64,000 bases of DNA from NCBI GenBank assembly GCA_028671895.1, contig CM053801.1, forward strand, positions 13,987,375 to 14,051,374, written 5' to 3'. Below are positions 22,537-33,278 of this stretch, one piece after another. Below the pieces are notes generated by a model. The model made no database searches. It saw only the letters and a list, made by a program, of their open reading frames with translations, and was not told the DNA's origin. Origin of the DNA: Oenanthe sinensis (taxonomy: Eukaryota > Streptophyta > Magnoliopsida > Apiales > Apiaceae). A program made the position numbers and the translations under genes. Numbering within the stretch: position 1 is the first letter of the stretch; each line of letters begins with the position of its first letter.

Positions 22537-22652
22537 TTATGTTCTGCACTTTGGAAATAGTGTGTTCTACACATTTGTTAAATTGTAGTATAGTAGAAAA
22601 ATGTCATGGATTGTAAATATGTTAAATGTTTGTGAATTTTTGTAGAGCGCCG
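21975..22652. repeat. Direct duplication, one copy holding a Stowaway MITE
   Basis: The sequence GAACATATATGTCTTGCATTATATT ... TTAAATTGTAGTATAGTAGAAAAATGTCAT ... TGAATTTTTGTAGAGCG occurs twice, at about 21990-22408 and 22409-22650. The first copy is longer because of the MITE at 22100-22344. Confidence 0.8.
22100..22344. mobile_element. Stowaway (Tc1/mariner) MITE, near-perfect hairpin
   Basis: 245 bp bounded by TA (22098-22099 and 22345-22346). The terminal repeats CTACCTCCGTCCC and, inverted, CTCATTCCGTCCC match the Stowaway consensus type. The arms are complementary over roughly 110 bp each (CCCAATTGTTATCC... paired with its inverse). The second copy of the surrounding duplication shows the empty site ATTGTAGTATAG with a single TA. 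Confidence 0.92.
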
Positions 22653-23663
<1,011 letters not shown>

Positions 23664-24169
23664 TGCATTAAATTATACAATATATTATAAGTATAATATA
23701 ATACATGATATATATGTTCTCCAATTAATTCTCTATTTAAAGTTCTTCATATAATCTTTGCATATATATATATATATATGATTTTCAATTATGAAAATAG
23801 TTAACTGTAATCCTCGATTATTAAAAAATTAATTTAATATGATTTTCTTATATATAAATTGATTATATTTAAAAACATGTATTAATATTTATTAATTTAT
23901 ATCATTTTAATTATAATTTGATTTATTTTACTTATCAAGTAGCAAAGACATATTCAAAGTATATAATGAACGTATTTTTAATATATTATATATAATCTAA
24001 TAGTAGAATATAATGTGTATTCAATATGTTAGGCGAAAGTTCAAATACTAACTTTAGTAACTCTTAATCGGGACTCGAGAACTTGGAAAACAATATATTT
24101 TTTTAAAATATAATTTTCTCAATTCGACCCAACCCAATTAATTATTAAGGTTCCTGAATTATCAATATA

Positions 24170-25343
24170 TGTTATTCGCCCTTAAGTACACTAAGTTTGG
24201 AGAAGGGGGGGTTGAATACAAACTTAAGAATTAAGTCAACTTCTTCTTGCGGAAATAAGTTTGTACAAAGAGAGTGTTTAATTAAGATTGATGTAACTAA
24301 GAACTGGATAACTAAAGTGTTGATAACAGAAACAACAAGATTAAAAATTACTAGTGGATTGTTTTTTCCACTAGTGTGTTTTTGCTTTCAATTGATCTTA
24401 GTAAAAATACTAAGCTGCGTACAATGTAGAATCTAGAAAAGCATTACAAGTTCTGCCTGATTTTCTACTTTGCTTTTCTTGAGTTCTATTACAAAACAAC
24501 TACTTCTTTGCTACTGTGTTGTTGCTTTTTATAAACAACAACTACTCCTCTAGTTTTCTATCGACTGATAACAATATAATATTACAATTTATACTGTTTA
24601 CATAAAAATAGAAACTAGCTCCTTTTCACAGCTTTCCTTGTAGAACTTACTAGCTCTGGAAGTGTCTTTTGTCTTAAGATATTCCTTGGATGCTGTGTTG
24701 CCTAGAAAGTCTTCACAGTCCTGACAGGACTGTCTTCCAATGATTCAGTTTCTGCACTGTTCCCGTGAAATCTGGCTTTTAGCTAAATAGGGAAACTTTA
24801 ATCAACTGATAAATGATGTTAAGCTTATCAGTTGATTCACCTTTGCTTATCCATCGATGGATAGGATATCTGTTGATCAGTTGATGTGTCGATGGATAAT
24901 TGAGCTATCCATCGACTCCTTATCCATTGATGATTCTTTATCCGTTGACTGTAATTATCCATTGATAGCTTTCATCCGTTGAGTAGTGTCTTCATCCATC
25001 GACTTCAACATCAGTTGATCACTTCACTTGTGAGAATTCTGACTTAGAATATTTACAATTGATCAGCCATTCTTCACATCTGTTGAGAAGCTAGAAATTG
25101 AAGTCAATAACATCAGTTGACTACATCATTGCATCCATCGAGGTAATACAATCAATTGATAGTGAAACATAAATCAATGCTACAATCCAGTTTATCAGTT
25201 GAGAAACAAGTTTCAACTGATAGCTGGTTTCCTAATCAATGGATATTTATAAGTCATATCCATTGATCAGTTACAAAAATAATTTTGAGTCCCTATTGAA
25301 ATTCTAAGTAATTTGTTATCATCAAAACTCATAATTCCTAACA
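24170..25343 (-). repeat. Sirevirus 3' LTR
   Basis: 1174 bp with TGTTA...TAACA termini. It contains a cluster of ATCAGTTGAT and TATCCATCGATGGATA-type words between about 24800 and 25270. Confidence 0.95.
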
Positions 25344-25355
25344 ATCTCCCCCTAT
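25344..25355 (-). promoter_or_regulatory. Polypurine tract
   Basis: The minus strand reads ATAGGGGGAGAT directly before the TGTTAGGAATT start of the 3' LTR, the expected plus-strand priming site of a Sirevirus or Copia element. Confidence 0.85.
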
Positions 25356-25523
25356 TTATGAATATTTAAAATATGCATAAATTTTCTGTTGATGATAACA
25401 AAACTCCTGAACATTTTCATTCTTAGCAAGAATTACAATATTGATAAGTAAAGTTTTAGACAGAGTAATCAGATACCAGACAGGGATGAATTCTGATAAT
25501 TTTGATGATTGAGGTTGAATCTC

Positions 25524-26594
25524 CTATCTTCTCCTTCTTCCCCTTGACTCATTCATCTTGTCTTCATTCTCCTTCATCTTCCTGTAGAGGGTTCCCTTCA
25601 ATATCTTCTCATCTTCAATCCTGTAGTCCAATTGACTTGCCAGATGATTTAATTCCAGATTTGGAAGTTTGTCTATTTCTTGACAAATATCAATGCATTT
25701 TTCTCTGCCTTCCCTGTCCTTGTATATCATCAAGTAGAAGGGCTCATGAAGCACTTTTCTTCCTTCAGGATTCCAGATCTTTATTCTGTCATCCCTTTCT
25801 TCTTGAACAGGTGCCTCCCTTATCTTCTTCATTCTTTCAAGGATGGCCTTTCCTAGCTCTTCAGTTAGATAATACTTCCTGTTGAGCATAGTGTAGATCT
25901 TCCTCAAGATGCCATATCCTTGATCCAAAACTTGGTTGAATGTGAAGGTTGAGTGTGATCCATCTTCATACTCAATGTGAAGAAGATCAACATCTTTCTT
26001 CCTTTGCCCTTTTGCTGCAATCATTCCCTCAGCTTTGATTGGCACAAAGTTTTCAGATTTATGTTTGAACACCTCTATTTCTTTGGCTTGATTACTCCCA
26101 GAAGCTTGACCTTCAGTCTTGACTTGTTTTGGCTTCTTCTCCTTGTCTTCATCAGCTAATGGTCTTTTAACTCCAGATGATTTTGGTGCATCTTTGGGCT
26201 TGTTTGCTCTTTGCTTCATCCTTGGCCTCCTTTCACCTTCTTTTCTTCTGGCTTCTCTTATTAGCCTATCCTCTTCATCATATTCCCTTTGCAATTGAAT
26301 GGCTAATTCTTCTTGTCTTCTTTCTTGTTGCTCCTTTTCTTTTATGCCAACTGCTATGGCTTTGCTCAATAATTTTTCACTTTCCCCTCCACCTGTGACA
26401 GCTTTCTTTTTATCATCTTCAATTAGCTTTCCCTTTCCTTTCCTGTCACCAGGTTGTGAGCTGCTGGTACTTGTTTCTTTGAATTTGCTAGCAATTGCAT
26501 CAAATTTCCTTACTATGTCTTGAGCCAACTCCTTCTTGGGATCTGTAGTCTTTACCACATCTTCAGTACCACTTGCTTTCTCCAATGCATCAGC
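25524..26594 (-). CDS. Sirevirus third ORF, distal part after an in-frame stop
   Basis: About 356 codons that continue in exactly the same frame as the 946-residue ORF above it, separated only by one TAA at 26595-26597. There is no ATG at the junction (the frame reads Ala-Asp-Ala-Leu-Glu), so translation would need readthrough, or the segment is dead by point mutation. The product is charged and Lys/Glu/Arg-rich, with a probable coiled coil around ERRQEELAIQLQREYDEEDR. No transmembrane segment is evident. Its function is unknown; similar extra ORFs in Sireviruses have been called envelope-like, but nothing seen here supports fusion activity. Confidence 0.7.
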   Translation of the reverse strand, partial: ADALEKASGTEDVVKTTDPKKELAQDIVRKFDAIASKFKETSTSSSQPGDRKGKGKLIEDDKKKAVTGGGESEKLLSKAIAVGIKEKEQQERRQEELAIQLQREYDEEDRLIREARRKEGERRPRMKQRANKPKDAPKSSGVKRPLADEDKEKKPKQVKTEGQASGSNQAKEIEVFKHKSENFVPIKAEGMIAAKGQRKKDVDLLHIEYEDGSHSTFTFNQVLDQGYGILRKIYTMLNRKYYLTEELGKAILERMKKIREAPVQEERDDRIKIWNPEGRKVLHEPFYLMIYKDREGREKCIDICQEIDKLPNLELNHLASQLDYRIEDEKILKGTLYRKMKENEDKMNESRGRRRR

Positions 26595-29435
26595 TTATTG
26601 CTTCTCCCCCTTTTTGTTATCAGCAACTGGCACTTGTGCTACTGACTGAGAGAGTATGGGAGTCTCTAAGAGTTTACCCAGAAGATTGATTTGAGTGACT
26701 TGATTCTTCAAAATTTGCTGCATGCTAAGTTCCATGGAGGTTACTCTTTTCTCCAATTCCATTACTTTGTCCTTTGCTGAAAACTCAGTGTCCAACCTTT
26801 GCTTGATTCTAGTCAGCATTGTGAGGCTGAGTCTGGAGTCAATGGTGGTGTCAAAATGCATCCTTGAGCTGTCAATGTCTTCTCTTATTTTCTTCAATTC
26901 ATACTTGGAGCTTGTGACATGCATTTTCTGGATCTTCAAATTATCCCTGTAAAAGTTCAGAATTCTCCTGTGCAGGGGATCCACCACATCTACTTCAGCC
27001 ATGGACCTTCTGTAAAGAGAAATAATGGCCCTTTCTGTTTCAGCCAAATTAGTTTCATCACTAGCCACTTGTGGATCTAGAAGGTCATCATCAGAATTGT
27101 CATCAAAATCTTCAGGATTCATGTGGGATATATCATCAGGTTGACTGGCCAAAAACTCTTTCCCACTCCTGAATTGCTCTTCTGTCTGCACTAAACCCAG
27201 CATTTGCTCAGCTATTTGAGTAGATGCTGCTGCTAGTTCCTGATAATGAGGATCTTCATGTTGAAAGGTTGAAGCATCAAGATTTACATCAATTTCATCC
27301 TCCACCTCCAAGTTGACTTCTGCACCTCCTGCAGGGACTTCATAGTCTACAGCTCCCCCTGACTCCAGCCCCAACTTCTGGGTGAGTCCTGCTTCAATCT
27401 GCTCAGTTTTAGAAGTTGATGCTTCATGAGATGGTGAAATTGGTTTCTCTCTATTCTTTTCTCTCTCACTCTCTTCTCTCTTTTCTTGCATCAGGATCTC
27501 ATCCTGGATTCTCACCTCTCCCTTACTTTCCTCTCCTTTTTCATCAGCTGCTAAGGTGGGACTCTCTTTTCTCACACCCTCTCCTTTTGCCACCTCAGAA
27601 GAATTTGAGGGCCCCTCAGTCACACACTCTCCTTTTGCCAAGGTATGCAAACCTTGCCTCTCACACACCTCACCCACTCCACTCAATCCTAATAGGGTAT
27701 TGGCCACTTGAAGTGTTTCAATGGATGATTCATGAATTGACATTAAGGGATCGATCGATGGATAAGAAGTATCCATCGATGGATGAATATCCGTTGATGG
27801 GAGCTCGTCGATGGATGTAAGGATATCCATCGATGATAGTGAACTAGTCAATGGATGTTGGAAGTTATCAGTTGATTGCATAATATCCATTGACTGGAGA
27901 GAACTAACAGTATTTGCCTGATCAACCAAGGTGTTAACCTTATTTGGTGATGCAGGTGAGAGTGTTGGCTCCACCCTGAGTTGCAAAGAGGGTGAATTTG
28001 AAACAATGAAGTTGTCAATCAACACTGTTTCTGAAGAAATAGTTTTTGAGGGAGATTGAGAAGAAAATTCAGATAAAGAATGGGGCTGTGCCTCAGGAAG
28101 ATTCTGAGACACATCAAAAGAAGAAACGGAAGGCTCCACCAAATTTTCATTTGGCTTTGCAAGTGTGTGTGTGCCCTGTGCAGTATTTGTAACCTTCTTT
28201 CTTCTTTTGTATGGTTGTATTATTTGGTGACCCTTATCCCCATCTGATGGTCCTGGTTGAGACCTCTTTTCAATAGTTACATCTTTTTGAGAAGATGCAA
28301 CTAGGGATGTGTTCAAGTCCTTTACTACAGCCTCAATCTGTTGGGAGATTGGACTGGAGGCTGGCTGGTTCCTCTCAATCTCACTCTCCTTATCCTTCTG
28401 GCTTTCTTGATGTTGGCCAGTTCCCTCACCCTTATCAACCACCTTCACTCTCCCCTCAGTGATTTTTCTTTTCTTACTTCTTACAACAGTAGTCTTTTGA
28501 GAAACTACTGAGGTGGTTTGATTAGACTCGGGTTTTGAAGGTTGTGCAACTTGGGTAGGAGGAATGGGGGCATTTCCATCTCCCTCCATTGTTGCAGAAG
28601 GCAAAGAAATTTGATATTTTGAAGAAGAATGTAAAAGATTGAGATTTTGAAGATATACCTGCACAAGAGGAGGATAAATGAGGCACAACTTAGGGTGTAA
28701 GTTGATTCTCACAAGATCCTTGAAGACCCTCTTGTTTTGCATCCATGGCTCCAAGGACTCCATATCTGCACTTATTTCATATTCTCCAACAGAGGCATTA
28801 ATAATCATCATGAAAAATCTTGCAAAGTAGATATTATGTTTCCTAGATGACTTGGGTCCTAATTTGGCAGTCAATTCATTTAGGAGTAATGTGCCAAAAT
28901 TAAAATATTTATCAAATAGGACAGAATAAGCAATTTCTTGCATACTTATTGTAATTGCATCAAAATTACTTATTTTTCCAGAAAATACTTTAATTATGGC
29001 ATCAAAGAAATAACTCCATTCTTTTCTAAGATTCTTCCTAACAACTTCTCCTAATCCAGTTTCAGCATTTGCATAATTAACGGATTCTAACATGTCCCTA
29101 ATTTCTTCTTCAGTTGGGGGCTTATCACAATTATTTGCAGGCAATCCTAAACATTCAGATAATGAAGTACTATTTATTGTATAGGTATTACCTTTGCAAG
29201 AATAAGAAATTACCTTCCCATCTGATGAAATCTCTGCAGAGGTCCACAGTTCTTCAACAAAGGAACACACGATTGTTGGTGCTTCGCTGAGAGCTTTGGA
29301 AACTTTGCAATCTCCTAGGAATCGCATCAATGGATGAAAGTCCACAGGAGCATCATTCACCGTTAGACATGCTGTGAAGTTGTTCTGTTCATAGGTGAAC
29401 CCAGTGGAAGAGACGATCTTCTTTTGTGGTGCCAT
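26595..29435 (-). CDS. Sirevirus third (envelope-like position) ORF, proximal part
   Basis: 946 codons starting at an ATG (29435) 525 bases after the pol stop. The N-terminal ~250 residues (HPLMRFLGDCKVSKALSEAP, ECLGLPANN, KEWSYFFDAI, YFARFFMMI) form the conserved domain seen in the extra ORF of plant Sirevirus-like elements. The middle is Ser/Thr/Pro-rich and holds a run of S(M/I/T)D repeats at roughly 510-570, encoded by the palindromic DNA word family. The C-terminus (about 840-920) looks coiled-coil. It has no recognised enzyme motif. Ends at TAA 26595-26597 with the frame continuing beyond. Confidence 0.75.
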   Translation of the reverse strand: MAPQKKIVSSTGFTYEQNNFTACLTVNDAPVDFHPLMRFLGDCKVSKALSEAPTIVCSFVEELWTSAEISSDGKVISYSCKGNTYTINSTSLSECLGLPANNCDKPPTEEEIRDMLESVNYANAETGLGEVVRKNLRKEWSYFFDAIIKVFSGKISNFDAITISMQEIAYSVLFDKYFNFGTLLLNELTAKLGPKSSRKHNIYFARFFMMIINASVGEYEISADMESLEPWMQNKRVFKDLVRINLHPKLCLIYPPLVQVYLQNLNLLHSSSKYQISLPSATMEGDGNAPIPPTQVAQPSKPESNQTTSVVSQKTTVVRSKKRKITEGRVKVVDKGEGTGQHQESQKDKESEIERNQPASSPISQQIEAVVKDLNTSLVASSQKDVTIEKRSQPGPSDGDKGHQIIQPYKRRKKVTNTAQGTHTLAKPNENLVEPSVSSFDVSQNLPEAQPHSLSEFSSQSPSKTISSETVLIDNFIVSNSPSLQLRVEPTLSPASPNKVNTLVDQANTVSSLQSMDIMQSTDNFQHPLTSSLSSMDILTSIDELPSTDIHPSMDTSYPSIDPLMSIHESSIETLQVANTLLGLSGVGEVCERQGLHTLAKGECVTEGPSNSSEVAKGEGVRKESPTLAADEKGEESKGEVRIQDEILMQEKREESEREKNREKPISPSHEASTSKTEQIEAGLTQKLGLESGGAVDYEVPAGGAEVNLEVEDEIDVNLDASTFQHEDPHYQELAAASTQIAEQMLGLVQTEEQFRSGKEFLASQPDDISHMNPEDFDDNSDDDLLDPQVASDETNLAETERAIISLYRRSMAEVDVVDPLHRRILNFYRDNLKIQKMHVTSSKYELKKIREDIDSSRMHFDTTIDSRLSLTMLTRIKQRLDTEFSAKDKVMELEKRVTSMELSMQQILKNQVTQINLLGKLLETPILSQSVAQVPVADNKKGEKQ

Positions 29436-29960
29436 TCTTTCAGTTGATATTCAAGAAATTAAAGTGAACTTGAAAGAATTTGTGAGAGCTCGTGGGAATT
29501 AGATAAAATTAGCTTGAGAGAGAGACAGAGATGAATAGAAAAAAAATAGCAGGTAAGAATGAATTTTTAATTGTTGCTGCTATTTATATTTCCTAGTATT
29601 AAAAAGACTTGAAATGACTTTTTAATTAGTAGATAACCGTTGATGTATAAAAGACTGTAATTTATTACCCTTGATGGTAATTCTCCAACGGCTATAATTT
29701 GATCAACGGATGAATAAAACTGTAGAAATTCTATTACTATCGACGGATAAAAATAGAGAATTAATCACTTATCGATCGATCACTAACTACCAAGATAATT
29801 AACTGTCGATAGATAAATATCCATCGATAGGAATAACATTTATCTGTTGATCAAATAGGATGGGATTTATCCATCGATAAACAATTACTTAGGTAATTAT
29901 CTGTCGATAGATAAATATCCATTGAATTGTGAACAATGGCTGCAAAACTTGACAGACATT
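29436..29960 (-). other. Spacer between pol and third ORF with palindromic words
   Basis: Non-coding, AT-rich. From 29636 to 29930 it holds many variants of ATCCATCGATAG, GTCGATAGATAAATATCCAT and TCAACGGATGAATAAA, the same family as in the LTRs and ORFs. It may serve as a leader or regulatory region for the downstream ORF. Confidence 0.6.
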
Positions 29961-32900
29961 TTAAGCATGAGTATAATTAAGCATACCTAACTCACAGACT
30001 AATCTATTAAAAGTAGATTCATCTAGAGGTTTGGTAAATATGTCTGCAAGTTGTTGTTCACTAGGGACAAAATGTAATTCAACTGTACCATTCATTACAT
30101 GTTCCCTAATGAAATGATACCTAATGTCAATGTGTTTAGTTCTGGAATGTTGCACAGGATTTTCTGTTATTGCAATGGCACTTGTATTGTCACAGAAGAT
30201 GGGAATTTTGTTCAAGTTGAACCCATAGTCAAATAGTTGATTCCTCATCCATAAAATTTGTGCACAGCAACTTCCAGCAGCAATGTACTCAGCTTCTGCA
30301 GTTGAAGTTGATACTGAGTGTTGCTTTTTGCTAAACCATGACACAAGTTTATTTCCCAGAAATTGACAGGTGCCTGTAGTACTTTTCCTGTCTATTTTGC
30401 AACCTGCATAATCAGCATCTGAGTAGCCTATTAGATTGAAACCAGAATCTCTAGGATACCAAATACCTAAATTTGATGTACCCTTAAGATATTTGAAAAT
30501 TCTTTTAATAGCTACTAAATGAGATTCTCTAGGATCAGCCTGAAATCTAGCACATAAGCATGTAGAGAACATTATATCTGGCCTACTAGCAGTTAAATAT
30601 AAAAGTGAGCCTACCATGCCTCTATAACTTGAAATATCCACCTTAGCTTCTTTGGTATTTAATTCAAGTTTAGTGGCAGTGGCCATGGGAGTTTTTGCAG
30701 AAGAACATTCACTTAACTCAAATTTCTTTAACAAATCATGAATGTACTTTGTTTGATTTATAAAAATACCATCCTTAACCTGTTTGACTTGTAACCCAAG
30801 AAAGTAGGTAAGCTCTCCCATCATGCTCATTTCATATTTACTCTGCATTAGTTTGGCAAACTTCTTGCAAAGTTCCTCATTTGTTAATCCAAAAATAATG
30901 TCATCCACATAAATTTGTACAAGAATGATAGAGCCATTAACATGTCTACTGAATAGAGTTTTATCAACAGTACCTCTTGTGAAATTATTCTCAATGAGAA
31001 ACTGAGATAGAGTGTCATACCAGGCCCTTGGTGCTTGCTTCAAGCCATAAAGTGCTTTGAGTAAAAAGTAGACAGAGTTAGGAAATTTTAGATCTTCAAA
31101 GCCAGGAGGTTGTTCCACATAGACTTCCTCTTCTAGTACTCCATTCAAAAATGCACTTTTCACATCCATCTGGTAGACTTTGAAATTAGCATGTGCAGCA
31201 TAGGCCAGAAAGATTCTAATTGCTTCTAACCTTGCAACTGGTGCAAAAGTTTCATCAAAATCAATTCCTTCTTCTTGTGAATAACCCTTTGCTACAAGCC
31301 TTGCTTTATTCCTAGTCACAATACCAGTTTCATCCATTTTGTTTCTGAATACCCATTTTGTACCAATTACTGATCTGTCTTTTGGTCTGGGCACCAGCTT
31401 CCATACTTTATTTCTTTCAAACTGATTCAGTTCTTCTTGCATAGCCAAAACCCAATCAGGATCCATGAGAGCCTCTTCAATTCTTTTGGGTTCTTCTTGA
31501 GATAGAAAACTGCTATACAGACACTCATTTTGAGTAGCACTTCTTGTCTTGACACCATCTTCTGCATTTCCAATAATTAGTTCAAATGGATGGCTTCTTG
31601 TCCATTTTCTTTGAGGATACAAATTTTGCCTTGATGATGAAGCTTCATGATCATTTGTATTGAACTCAAAGTGATCTGAATTTGTAGAATGATTCTGAAA
31701 CCCTCCCCCTGAAGTGGATACCCTTGATGTAGATTGTTGATTATCCGTTGAGGAGTTATCAGTTGATGCATTATCAGTTGATGGATTTCTGTCAACTGAT
31801 AAATTATTCATTGATGCAGTAACATTAACTGATATTGGGTTTCTGAACACTTGAGGTTTTATAATTTCTGCCTCTTCATCGTCATTTACACCATTTGATT
31901 CATTCTCAAAATGCAGTGTGTCATGATTTCCTTCATCAAACAAGCCTTGAATCTTTTTATCATCAAATACTACATGTACAGATTCCATAACAATGTGTAG
32001 TCTGAGATTGTAGATTCTATAGGCTACACCTGATAGTGCATACCCAATAAATATAGCTTCATCAGCCTTGGCTTCAAATTTTCCTAGATTTTCACCTTGA
32101 TTTCTTAGTACATAACACTTGCAGCCAAAGACATGAAGAAATCCCACCTTTGGCTTTTTGTCTTTCTTGATCAATTGATAATGAGTCTTCCCTTGAGCTT
32201 TATTTACTAGGGAGATGTTTTGAGTAAAACATGCTGTGTTTATGGCCTCAGCCCAGAAGTATGTTGGGAGTTTGGCATCTTCCAACATGGTTCTAGCAGC
32301 TTCAATCAATGTCCTATTTTTCCTTTCAACTACCCCATTTTGTTGAGGTGTTCTGGGTGCAGAGAATGTGTGTATGATTCCTTTTGATTCACAGAACTCT
32401 TTCATTGTGGAATTTTTGAATTCTGTTCCATTGTCACTCCTTATCTTCTTTACATCCAATTCAAGATTTTTCTCATTTTCTCTTATGTGCTTGATGATGA
32501 GATGACTAGCTTCATCCTTTGAATGTAGAAAATAAGTCCATGAGAATCTTGAAAAATCATCCACAATGACTAGAGCATACCTCTTCTTTGCAATAGACAT
32601 AATATTTACAGGACCAAACAAATCCATATGTAATAACTCAAGTGGCTTTTCAATTGAAGATTCCAATTTCGACTTAAATGATGCCTTCCTCTGTTTTCCT
32701 TTCTGACAAGCATCACAAAGTCCATCCTTGACAAATTCCATTTGTGGTAAGCCTCTCACTTGATTTTTCTTAACCAAGAGATTCATGGCTTTGAAATTCA
32801 AGTGAGCTAATTTCTTATGCCACAGCCAACTTTCATTTGTACTTGCCTTAGAGAGAAGACAAGTCATTGATTCTGCATTTGTTGAGTTGAAGTCAGCTAT

Positions 32901-33278
32901 GTACACATTCCCTTTTCTATTCCCAGTCATGACCAGGCTTCCATCTACCTTGTTGGAAATTATGCATGTTTCTGTTGTGAAACAGACTTTATTTCCATTG
33001 TCACATAGTTGACTTATGCTTAACAAGTTATGTCTTAAGCCATCAACTAATGCAACAGGTTCAATGATGACATTCTCTCTTGAAATCAAGCCATATCCCA
33101 TGGTGTGCCCTTTGCTGTCATCTCCAAAAGTTACTCCAGGGCCAGCTTTCTCCTCAAACTTTGTGAGCAGGGATTTATCTCCAGTCATGTGTCTTGAACA
33201 TCCACTGTCCAAGTACCAAAGATTTCTTCTCTTTCCCTGCACACAGTCAAAACAAATCAAGTTGATTTTGGTACCCAA
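29961..33278 (-). CDS. pol: Sirevirus pol: protease, integrase, reverse transcriptase, RNase H
   Basis: An uninterrupted frame of about 1105 residues in Copia order. Protease active site DSGCSRHMTG (residues 24-33); GAG-pre-integrase LWHKKLAHLN (about 152); integrase with D219 in HMDLFGP, D282 in SDNGTEF and E318 in VVERK (D,D-35-E). A variable linker (about 440-560) includes STDN repeats. The reverse transcriptase starts at WVLAMQEELNQF and has YVDD at 790-793; RNase H has SDADYAGC (about 953) and STAEAEYIAA (about 992). The frame opens in -1 relative to gag and has no ATG at its start (the first usable near-cognate codon is TTG). It is therefore probably made as a gag-pol fusion by -1 frameshifting in the overlap at about 33257-33300. 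All catalytic motifs look intact. Confidence 0.95.
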   Translation of the reverse strand: MGTKINLICFDCVQGKRRNLWYLDSGCSRHMTGDKSLLTKFEEKAGPGVTFGDDSKGHTMGYGLISRENVIIEPVALVDGLRHNLLSISQLCDNGNKVCFTTETCIISNKVDGSLVMTGNRKGNVYIADFNSTNAESMTCLLSKASTNESWLWHKKLAHLNFKAMNLLVKKNQVRGLPQMEFVKDGLCDACQKGKQRKASFKSKLESSIEKPLELLHMDLFGPVNIMSIAKKRYALVIVDDFSRFSWTYFLHSKDEASHLIIKHIRENEKNLELDVKKIRSDNGTEFKNSTMKEFCESKGIIHTFSAPRTPQQNGVVERKNRTLIEAARTMLEDAKLPTYFWAEAINTACFTQNISLVNKAQGKTHYQLIKKDKKPKVGFLHVFGCKCYVLRNQGENLGKFEAKADEAIFIGYALSGVAYRIYNLRLHIVMESVHVVFDDKKIQGLFDEGNHDTLHFENESNGVNDDEEAEIIKPQVFRNPISVNVTASMNNLSVDRNPSTDNASTDNSSTDNQQSTSRVSTSGGGFQNHSTNSDHFEFNTNDHEASSSRQNLYPQRKWTRSHPFELIIGNAEDGVKTRSATQNECLYSSFLSQEEPKRIEEALMDPDWVLAMQEELNQFERNKVWKLVPRPKDRSVIGTKWVFRNKMDETGIVTRNKARLVAKGYSQEEGIDFDETFAPVARLEAIRIFLAYAAHANFKVYQMDVKSAFLNGVLEEEVYVEQPPGFEDLKFPNSVYFLLKALYGLKQAPRAWYDTLSQFLIENNFTRGTVDKTLFSRHVNGSIILVQIYVDDIIFGLTNEELCKKFAKLMQSKYEMSMMGELTYFLGLQVKQVKDGIFINQTKYIHDLLKKFELSECSSAKTPMATATKLELNTKEAKVDISSYRGMVGSLLYLTASRPDIMFSTCLCARFQADPRESHLVAIKRIFKYLKGTSNLGIWYPRDSGFNLIGYSDADYAGCKIDRKSTTGTCQFLGNKLVSWFSKKQHSVSTSTAEAEYIAAGSCCAQILWMRNQLFDYGFNLNKIPIFCDNTSAIAITENPVQHSRTKHIDIRYHFIREHVMNGTVELHFVPSEQQLADIFTKPLDESTFNRLVCELGMLNYTHA

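Noticed and set aside
25502..27820. Plus-strand Ser/Leu/Pro-rich open frames opposite the third ORF of the Sirevirus
   Set aside because: They are antisense shadows of the real minus-strand ORF and have no family features.
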